A stretch of DNA of 24,821 nucleotides. Origin: a virus. The DNA is taken from positions 1-24,821 of IMG/VR virus record IMGVR_UViG_3300024346_000478; one strand, written 5' to 3'. This document shows, in pieces, positions 16,593 through 22,251 of this stretch (within the stretch, counting starts at the first letter, position 1; every line of letters starts with the position of its first letter). The notes beneath the pieces are model-generated. The model did not search any database, was not told the DNA's origin, and worked only from the letters and a program-made list of their open reading frames with translations. A program made the position numbers and the translations under genes.

Positions 16593-17531
16593 ATGTCTCA
16601 AAAAGTAAGTACACTAACAGAATTAACTAGCGGCAATGTAGCAGATGCAGATATACTGTATATTGTAGATGCCTCAGTAAGTCAATCTAAAAAAGTATTG
16701 GCTTCTAGTAATTATACTTATATACTAACTAAATTAAATACTGCAAATAGATTAGTACCTACTCTAACTACATCTGTAGACTTTTTAAATGGAGCAGGAG
16801 CATTTAGTAGCCCTTATATTACTTTCCCTACAGGTATACTAAAAGGAGCTGGTAGCACTACAGCACCTACCGCAGCAACTAGTGGAGATCTTTTAACTGT
16901 TATAGGTAATATACCAGTTACTAATCTTAATGGAGGAACTGGAGCAGGATCTACTAAATTCTGGAGAGGAGATGCTGCTTGGAGTCAAGTGGCTCTAGCA
17001 ACAGATGTTACAGGTAATTTACCAGTAGCTAATTTAGGAGGAGGATCTAGCGCAGATGCAACTACATTTTGGAGAGGGGATGGATCATGGGCACCTGTAA
17101 CTACCCTAGGCAGTGAAATAACTTCAACAAATATAGCATTAGACGAAATCTTTAATGCAAGTGGGGCAGCTCCTACGGTAGCTTCTGGTTCTCTTTTTAT
17201 ACAACAATTTTCTTCAGCAAAAGAAACAAGTCTAGAAATTTCAGGAGTAGTTGCAATTGATGCTACGGCAAATGCTAATCAAATATTTAGTTTAACATTT
17301 TCTGGACTAACTTTAGTAGCAGCAAATACTACAGGTCAATCAGGCACTTATGTAGGAAGAGGAATAATCCATGAGTCTGATATTGGCCTTGGAGGTGACC
17401 TTGTGCCTTTTACAATTACAGCAACTGCAAGTACGCTTGTTTTAAACTTTATTAAATTACCTACAGTAGTTAGTGGCTCAAAGAATTTTAAGTTTTCAGG
17501 AAGCTTACAATTTAAAATAACTGCTTCATAA
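16593..17531 (+). CDS. Second fiber/appendage protein
   Basis: A 312-residue fiber-type protein. The start (LTELTSGNVADADILYIVD, about residues 7-25, then SQSKKVL) is the typical anchoring segment of fiber proteins in this phage world. A two-copy fiber repeat follows: NIPVTNLNGGTGAGSTKFWR and NLPVANLGGGSSADATTFWR, each closing with a RGD-(A/G)-(A/S)-W motif (about residues 107-170). The last 120 residues are a beta-rich C-terminal domain without recognisable enzyme motifs. Three bases separate it from the preceding gene; it lies just before the lysis genes. It probably forms a trimeric tail or head appendage that contacts the host surface. Confidence 0.75.
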   Translation: MSQKVSTLTELTSGNVADADILYIVDASVSQSKKVLASSNYTYILTKLNTANRLVPTLTTSVDFLNGAGAFSSPYITFPTGILKGAGSTTAPTAATSGDLLTVIGNIPVTNLNGGTGAGSTKFWRGDAAWSQVALATDVTGNLPVANLGGGSSADATTFWRGDGSWAPVTTLGSEITSTNIALDEIFNASGAAPTVASGSLFIQQFSSAKETSLEISGVVAIDATANANQIFSLTFSGLTLVAANTTGQSGTYVGRGIIHESDIGLGGDLVPFTITATASTLVLNFIKLPTVVSGSKNFKFSGSLQFKITAS

Positions 17532-17557
17532 TATTTTAACTTTAAAATTATATTAAA

Positions 17558-17797
17558 ATGGGATTTTGGGATATATTTAGAACAAGGAACAGATACAACG
17601 AAAAGAACATCGTTGGCTTCTTGTCATTTGCAGTAATGTCATTATTTGCTACAGTAGATATTATCACTGGTATACTAGGTAAAGAATTAGTACACAGTGA
17701 TACTATATTTAACTCATTTGTTATAGTAACACTTGGTGCTTTTGGCATTGCTGAAGCAGGTGCTATATTTGCAGCTAAACAAGAGGCAAAGCCATAA
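17558..17797 (+). CDS. Holin-like two-TM protein
   Basis: A 79-residue protein with two hydrophobic segments, about residues 18-41 (IVGFLSFAVMSLFATVDIITG) and 52-73 (FNSFVIVTLGAFGIAEAGA), a polar N terminus and a charged C terminus, the layout of class II holins, which form the inner-membrane hole that starts lysis. Its neighbours are a small membrane protein, an M15 peptidase and a lipoprotein with a C-terminal membrane anchor, completing a lysis cassette. The leader is A/T-rich. Sequence alone does not prove pore formation. Confidence 0.7.
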   Translation: MGFWDIFRTRNRYNEKNIVGFLSFAVMSLFATVDIITGILGKELVHSDTIFNSFVIVTLGAFGIAEAGAIFAAKQEAKP

Positions 17798-17801
17798 TAT
17801 A

Positions 17802-17969
17802 ATGCCTTTAGTAAAATTGATGTATAACGAAATGAAAGTAGTGTTGATTAATATAACAACACTTGGAATATCTTTTAGTAATCTAGAAATGTCTTTAAAG
17901 ATAATACTACTATCTGTAACTATAGGGTATACACTACATAAATGGATAACCATTAAAAGTAAAAAATAA
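17802..17969 (+). CDS. Second small membrane protein of the lysis cassette
   Basis: A 55-residue protein starting MPLVKLMYNEMKVVL; the frame is open further upstream, but this ATG follows the preceding stop by four bases and is the natural start. One membrane segment lies at about residues 31-47 (LKIILLSVTIGYTLHKW), before a basic tail (ITIKSKK). A weaker hydrophobic stretch (about 12-24) precedes it. One-TM proteins with a GYTxxKW motif are common in Bacteroidota phages near lysis genes, with unknown function. It might be an antiholin or second holin component, by position. Confidence 0.58.
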   Translation: MPLVKLMYNEMKVVLINITTLGISFSNLEMSLKIILLSVTIGYTLHKWITIKSKK

Positions 17970-17972
17970 AAA

Positions 17973-18437
17973 ATGAAGGTAACTGAACACGTTTCTTATA
18001 AAGAAGTAATCAAAAGCAATACCGCTGCAAGGAAAGGCATAGAGAACATCCCTAGTGGCGAGCAAATGGAAAAGATTAAGCTACTATGTGAAAACGTATT
18101 TGAGCCTCTTAGAAAGCATGTAGGAGGTCCTATAGCTATTAACAGTGTGTTTAGAAGTCCACAACTTAATATAGCTATTGGGGGTGCAGCGTCATCACAA
18201 CACTGTGCAAATAATGGGGCAGCTATGGATATTGATGATACTTATGGTAGTATGTCAAACGCTGATATGTTTGAGTTTATAAAAGATAACCTAGATTTTG
18301 ACCAACTTATTTGGGAGTTTGGAACAGATGAAAATCCTAATTGGGTGCATGTTTCTTATAAAACAAGAGATAACAGAAAACAAATACTAAAATGCAACAA
18401 AGTAAAAGGAAAAACAGTTTACTCTATTTATTCTTAA
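17973..18437 (+). CDS. Peptidase M15-type endolysin
   Basis: A 154-residue zinc peptidase of the M15 (D-Ala-D-Ala carboxypeptidase-like) group, expected to cut peptide cross-links of peptidoglycan at lysis. Visible family features: the N-terminal SNTAARKGIENIP segment (about residues 15-27), INSVFRSPQLN (about 56-66) with the conserved Arg, the zinc-binding SSQHCANNGAAMDID motif (His77 and Asp86), and NWVHVSY with the third zinc ligand His126; Glu115 in IWEFG is a candidate catalytic acid. There is no signal peptide, so it depends on the holin for export. An A-rich leader precedes the ATG, three bases after the preceding stop. The 3' end overlaps the lipoprotein gene by 46 bases in another frame. 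Confidence 0.9.
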   Translation: MKVTEHVSYKEVIKSNTAARKGIENIPSGEQMEKIKLLCENVFEPLRKHVGGPIAINSVFRSPQLNIAIGGAASSQHCANNGAAMDIDDTYGSMSNADMFEFIKDNLDFDQLIWEFGTDENPNWVHVSYKTRDNRKQILKCNKVKGKTVYSIYS

Positions 18438-18883
18438 TACTGCTTATTTGTAGTTCTTGTTCTTTAGAAAAAAGACTAGACAATAAACAACGTAGGGCAG
18501 AAAGAAAAATAGAAAAGCTTACTATTAAATACCCGCAGCTTTTAAGGCGGGATACAGTTAAAGATACATTTAATATTATAACTCCTTTAGTAAAACATGA
18601 TACATCGTTTATTGACACAACTTCAGATACAACTTATATTTATAAGGATAAACTTAGAATTAAGTATATTAGAATTGGTGATACAACATATATTGAGGGC
18701 GAGTGTAAAAGTGACACGATTGTACAAACGATTGAGATACCTGTTGAAAGAATAGTAGTACGAAAACAAAGTATTGCAGAGCAATTAAGTAAGAATTTAA
18801 AAAGGATTCTTATCTACTTGTTCCTACTAGTTATACTAGTGGTAGGCATAAAAATAGCCTGGAAGTTTATAAAACCTTTTTAA
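18392..18883 (+). CDS. Candidate unimolecular spanin (lipoprotein with C-terminal TM)
   Basis: A 163-residue protein with a type II signal sequence (about residues 5-22: basic start, hydrophobic core LLYLFLILLI, then CSSC with Cys23 as likely lipid-bearing residue) and a strong C-terminal membrane segment (about 138-157, ILIYLFLLVILVVGIKIAW). Between lie a basic coil (RAERKIEKLTIKYPQLL) and a beta-rich periplasmic part with DTxxIDTTSDTTYIY, KLRIKYIRIGDTTYIEG and DTIVQTIEIPVERIV. A lipoprotein anchored in the outer membrane and also in the inner membrane is the defining layout of u-spanins such as phage T1 gp11, which fuse the two membranes in the last step of lysis. Overlap with the endolysin gene fits spanin gene placement. 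The -3 residue of the lipobox is Cys instead of Leu, slightly unusual. Confidence 0.7.
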   Translation: MQQSKRKNSLLYLFLILLICSSCSLEKRLDNKQRRAERKIEKLTIKYPQLLRRDTVKDTFNIITPLVKHDTSFIDTTSDTTYIYKDKLRIKYIRIGDTTYIEGECKSDTIVQTIEIPVERIVVRKQSIAEQLSKNLKRILIYLFLLVILVVGIKIAWKFIKPF

Positions 18884-18892
18884 AATAAAAAC

Positions 18893-19879
18893 ATGGCAGA
18901 CTCTAAAATTAAAGCCGTCGTAAAAGACGCTATAAAAAAGTATTCTAAATTAAATAATACTGATCTAGGAAAACTGTTAGCAAAAAAATACCCTAAGATA
19001 TTTTCTAACCCAGAGGCAGCAAGAACATCTATTAGGTACTATAAAGGAGCAAGTGGTCCTAGCAGTAGAATACATTCCTCTGTGGAGTATTCTAAATTAA
19101 GCAATGCTAAGATCTTAGTATTTGATATAGAAACTGCGCCACTTATATCGTATCATTGGAGAAGATGGCAACAAGATATTCATGGAGGACAAGTAATTGC
19201 AGATAACTGGCCTATACTAACATGGTCAGCTAAGTGGTTATTTGACAATAAAATCCATTCTATGAAGATGACGCCTAAAGAGGCTATTAATAGAAATGAT
19301 AAAAGGGTAGTACAAGGGCTGTGGAACATGATAGATGAGGCAGACATACTTATAGCCCACAATGGAATTAAGTTTGACGTAAGAATGATGAATGGTAGAT
19401 TTTTCTTAAATGGAATAACGCCTCCTTCTTCTTATCAAATTATAGATACTCTAAGAGCTGCAAGGAAAGCTATAGCAGTGCCTTCGTATAAGTTAGACGA
19501 CCTTGCTAAGTACTTAGGACTAGAGACAAAGATTAAAACTGACTTCTCTTGGTGGAAGAAATTTATGGAAGGAGATCAGGATGCTATAGACAAAATGCAA
19601 ATTTATAACGACAAAGACGTTGAAATACTAGAGGAAGTTTATTTTGCCCTAAGACCTTGGATTAGGCCTCATCCTAATTTAGGATTATTTGTACCTCATG
19701 GAGACTCTGTATGTCCTGCATGTGCAAGTACAGAATTATCTATAATAGGGGAATACGCAACCTATGTAAATTTATACGACGAGTATAAGTGCGGCAACTG
19801 TGGACACACTTCAAGAAGAAGACAGTCTACTACCCCTGTACGTTCAAATAAACAAATAACAGTTTCTATTCCTAAATAA
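18893..19879 (+). CDS. DEDDy 3'-5' exonuclease with C-terminal zinc ribbon
   Basis: A 328-residue nuclease of the DnaQ/RNase H-like DEDD superfamily, which removes nucleotides from 3' ends using two metal ions. Exo I is FDIET (Asp78, Glu80), Exo II is AHNGIKFD (Asp162) and Exo III is YNDKD (Tyr238, Asp242), the DEDDy form. The N-terminal 65 residues look like a small helical nucleic-acid-binding module (DLGKLLAKKYPKIF, then PEAARTSIRYYKGASG). The C terminus has two Cys pairs, C274-x2-C277 and C300-x2-C303, typical of a zinc ribbon, and a basic tail. It most resembles stand-alone YprB-type exonucleases, not a polymerase proofreading domain. All metal ligands are present, so it should be active. 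Nine bases separate it from the spanin gene; its place among virion genes is odd. Confidence 0.85.
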   Translation: MADSKIKAVVKDAIKKYSKLNNTDLGKLLAKKYPKIFSNPEAARTSIRYYKGASGPSSRIHSSVEYSKLSNAKILVFDIETAPLISYHWRRWQQDIHGGQVIADNWPILTWSAKWLFDNKIHSMKMTPKEAINRNDKRVVQGLWNMIDEADILIAHNGIKFDVRMMNGRFFLNGITPPSSYQIIDTLRAARKAIAVPSYKLDDLAKYLGLETKIKTDFSWWKKFMEGDQDAIDKMQIYNDKDVEILEEVYFALRPWIRPHPNLGLFVPHGDSVCPACASTELSIIGEYATYVNLYDEYKCGNCGHTSRRRQSTTPVRSNKQITVSIPK

Positions 19880-19883
19880 TAAG

Positions 19884-19891
19884 TAATTTTG
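19884..19891 (+). promoter_or_regulatory. Candidate promoter motif before the 235-residue neck gene
   Basis: Exact TAATTTTG in the 16-base gap after the exonuclease gene, five bases before the ATG at 19896. If this is a -7 element, transcription would start at or within a base or two of the ATG, giving a leaderless message; a TTTC at 19863-19866 is a poor -33 candidate. The short distance could also mean that the motif has a translational role. Confidence 0.35.
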
Positions 19892-19895
19892 TAAT

Positions 19896-20603
19896 ATGAC
19901 TGGAAATGAATTAATATATCAGATTTTTGAAGATTTTAATATTGATTCTGATGATAGTAATATTTCAGAAAAATATATTATCCAGCTCATTAACCAGCAA
20001 AGAGCTTTATTCTTAACTAACGAGGGCAATAAAAGAGGACATACACTTGACAGTAAGTTAATACAAACTCTTAAGCCTTCTAATATAGAAAAAGTATCTA
20101 CTGTATTATCTAATGATTTAGGATTAACTTCTGAATGTTTTTTTGTAAGAACTACAGATAAAATACCTAGAGCCATAGAGACTCACAAAGGGCAACTATA
20201 TACTAGGATAGGACCATTAGATTTAATGGCTAAAGAGTTCCCATTAAAAGAACTAGTAGAAGTTACTTTTGCAGGTAATGGTAGATTTAACGAAAATGTT
20301 ATTTCTGCATTCTGGTTAGATGATAGAATTTACTTAGTGTCTAAAGCAGAAGACTTTCAATTTGTCAAAGCAATTTCTATAAGAGGAATATTTGAAGACC
20401 CTATAGAGGCCGCTAACTATAACTTACCTAGTTCTGAATGTTGGACATTAGATGATGAATATCCTCTGTCAGACAGACTCTTCAACTATATAAAAGCACA
20501 GATACTACAACAACTTTCTTACAAATATTCAATACCATCAGATACTACTAATGATGCTAGCGATGTAATTAAACAACCTGCACAGGCGCCTCAAAGACAA
20601 TGA
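19896..20603 (+). CDS. Neck/ring-type structural protein (candidate)
   Basis: A 235-residue protein starting MTGNELIYQIFEDFNIDSDD with a helical hairpin (KYIIQLINQQRALFLTNEG), then a beta-rich middle (IERAI-like strands around ECFFVRTTDKIPRAIETHKG, and LVEVTFAGNGRF), an EDPIEAANYNLPSSECW segment and a final helix pair (LSDRLFNYIKAQILQQLSYK). Its place directly before the HU/IHF-like gene and close to the muzzle gene matches a conserved ring or tail-tube-like gene of crAss-like phages. The opening resembles that of the protein at 13440. The stop overlaps the next start (ATGA). No enzyme motif is seen. Confidence 0.65.
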   Translation: MTGNELIYQIFEDFNIDSDDSNISEKYIIQLINQQRALFLTNEGNKRGHTLDSKLIQTLKPSNIEKVSTVLSNDLGLTSECFFVRTTDKIPRAIETHKGQLYTRIGPLDLMAKEFPLKELVEVTFAGNGRFNENVISAFWLDDRIYLVSKAEDFQFVKAISIRGIFEDPIEAANYNLPSSECWTLDDEYPLSDRLFNYIKAQILQQLSYKYSIPSDTTNDASDVIKQPAQAPQRQ

Positions 20604-21109
20604 AAGATAAACTAACTGCGGATTATAGAGTAAAAGATATATATAAGGACCTAACTACGGATGTTCCTTATATTACCTTCAGTGCGTTTATACAAGAGGC
20701 TAATGACTCTTTGTTAAAAGAGGTCATATATAACAATATGCAGATTAAACTTCCAGGTATGGGGCATATTGAAATAAGGAAAAGACGGCCTAGGATATTA
20801 GATAAAGCAGGTAATATTAAAAAGAGAGCTTTAAAGATAGATTACAAAGCCACTAAAGACTTGTGGAAAGAATTATATCCTGATAAGTCCAAAGAAGAAA
20901 TAAAAGAGCTTAGGGATAAGCCAGTAGTATACCACACTAACAAACACAGTGATGGGTATATCTATAAATTTGTGTGGGACAAGTTGACTTGTAATATGCC
21001 ATTTAAAAGTTTTTATAGATTTAAAGCAGCAAGAGGGTATACTAGATTGTTAGCTAAAGAGCTAAAAAAAGAAAACTGTAAGTTAGATTTTTATGAAATT
21101 AGAAAGTAA
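20600..21109 (+). CDS. HU/IHF-like protein of the crAss structural block
   Basis: A 169-residue basic protein with a segment matching the HU/IHF beta-arm entry: helices ITFSAFIQEANDSLLKEVIY then NNMQIKLPGMGHIEIRKRRPR (LPGMGHIEIR at residues 51-60), like the LPGxGxFxxRxR pattern of DNA-bending HU proteins. It is about 80 residues longer than bacterial HU, with a second part (about 70-169) rich in Lys, Tyr and Trp (DLWKELYPDKSKEEIKEL, FVWDKLTCNMPFKSFYRFKA). IHF-like genes are a known conserved member of crAss-like structural gene blocks, so this protein may be a virion ring or tail component as well as or instead of a DNA binder. ATGA overlap with the previous gene indicates coupling. Confidence 0.75.
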   Translation: MKDKLTADYRVKDIYKDLTTDVPYITFSAFIQEANDSLLKEVIYNNMQIKLPGMGHIEIRKRRPRILDKAGNIKKRALKIDYKATKDLWKELYPDKSKEEIKELRDKPVVYHTNKHSDGYIYKFVWDKLTCNMPFKSFYRFKAARGYTRLLAKELKKENCKLDFYEIRK

Positions 21110-21113
21110 CAAC

Positions 21114-21410
21114 ATGATGATGGAAATAGGAGAATACGGAAAACCTAGATGGAAAAAAGAGTTCTATACTCCAGATGGTACAAAAGAATGTATGTATGTG
21201 GAAGAAGTGGACTATAAAGCCAAGAAAGTATTTTTAGTTACTGAGGTAAAGTCAGGTAAGAAAAAAGACAAGAAAGGTAAAGAAGAAAAAGAAATGGATG
21301 AATTTGAAAGATACTTTAAAGAGACGAAGTATATTTCTGACTCTAATCCACTAGATAATAAATCTTCTATGTTGACTAAACTAGCTAACTACACAGGACA
21401 CCGTGAATAA
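21114..21410 (+). CDS. Small highly charged protein, function unknown
   Basis: A 98-residue (or 105 if it starts at ATG 21093) charged protein. I prefer the ATG cluster 21114/21117/21120, just after the preceding stop, because the alternative lies 17 bases inside the HU-like gene. The N-terminal half is beta-like (GEYGKPRWKKEFYTPDG, YVEEVDYKAKKVFLVTEV), the middle is a Lys-rich loop (KSGKKKDKKGKEEKEMDEFE), and the end is polar. No family recognised. Its fixed place between two structural genes suggests an assembly factor or minor virion component. The next gene's GTG overlaps its stop. Confidence 0.62.
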   Translation: MMMEIGEYGKPRWKKEFYTPDGTKECMYVEEVDYKAKKVFLVTEVKSGKKKDKKGKEEKEMDEFERYFKETKYISDSNPLDNKSSMLTKLANYTGHRE

Positions 21411-22251
21411 TGGTAAATACATATCAGTAAAGCGTATACTAGAAAACGTATATAGGAATTTTGGACTACAAGAAGAAGTAAACTTTTATGATGCTTTGGA
21501 ATGGGTAGGGGGATTGCTATCTATTATAGGATCGCATGCAAGACTTGAGAAGTATATCAGAGTAATACAAATAGAAGACGGTAGAGGTAAATTACCTTGT
21601 GACTTACATACTATCATTCAGTGTGGTAAAAGAGTGCAATCAGGTAGTTCACTTGGTAATGTGCCTAGGACCTTTTTTGTAGAAAACTCTGTAGTGGCAG
21701 AAGGAGAAGAATACCTTCCAGACGTATCAGATACTTATATAGAAAGCTCTGCAAGCAAGAGTAGTTATTACTTGGAGCCTATGCTATATAGTGCTGACAA
21801 TATGTATATGAGATATCACTGCTGTGATATTGATCTAAATACTAATCCTAGTTGCGGCAATACTTATCAGGTAAATAAAAACTTTATATATACAAACTTT
21901 GACGAAGGTCTTGTGGAAATGGCTTATATGAGAATACCTTTAGATGATGAAGGTTACCCATTGATTCCAGATAACGAGTCTTGGATAAAAGCATGTGAGT
22001 TTGAAGTTGCTTATAGAGTATTCTATAGGGACTTTATAGCAGGCAGAATGCCTCAGGGTATCTTCATGACTATTGAAAGAGATAGGGATTGGTATTTAGC
22101 GCAAGCAGGTAATACAGATAAAATACCTACTCAAGATGAAGCACATACTTGGCTTAACAATGCATTAAACCCTCTAAGAGACGCTAATTCATTTAAGACT
22201 TTCTTTCAACATGTACATCAGCCTTCTGGCTATAAAAATGTAAGAAATTGA
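21403..22251 (+). CDS. Conserved ring/tail protein preceding the muzzle gene
   Basis: A 282-residue protein that would start with GTG inside the end of the previous gene (eight-base overlap). The N-terminal part is helical with VNFYDALEWVGGLLSIIGSH (about residues 23-42), followed by beta segments (YIRVIQIEDGRGKLP, LHTIIQCG), a Ser/Tyr-rich middle with many short strands (YYLEPMLYSADNMYMRY) and a helical end (DRDWYLAQAGNTDKIP, NNALNPLRD). In crAss001 the gene directly before the muzzle protein encodes a ring protein of the tail barrel; size, place and coupling agree. It shares a TTGA overlap with the next gene. Specific ring identity cannot be set without structure comparison. Confidence 0.68.
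   Translation: MNNGKYISVKRILENVYRNFGLQEEVNFYDALEWVGGLLSIIGSHARLEKYIRVIQIEDGRGKLPCDLHTIIQCGKRVQSGSSLGNVPRTFFVENSVVAEGEEYLPDVSDTYIESSASKSSYYLEPMLYSADNMYMRYHCCDIDLNTNPSCGNTYQVNKNFIYTNFDEGLVEMAYMRIPLDDEGYPLIPDNESWIKACEFEVAYRVFYRDFIAGRMPQGIFMTIERDRDWYLAQAGNTDKIPTQDEAHTWLNNALNPLRDANSFKTFFQHVHQPSGYKNVRN

Noticed and set aside
17714-17953. Minus-strand open frame over the lysis cassette start
   Set aside because: The plus strand carries the holin and a naturally spaced membrane protein here; the reverse frame has no support.
9401-22251. Stop codon reassignment as found in some crAss-like groups
   Set aside because: Genes end normally at TAA, TAG (9401) and TGA (20603, 22251), and no gene needs an in-frame TAG or TGA to be read through.
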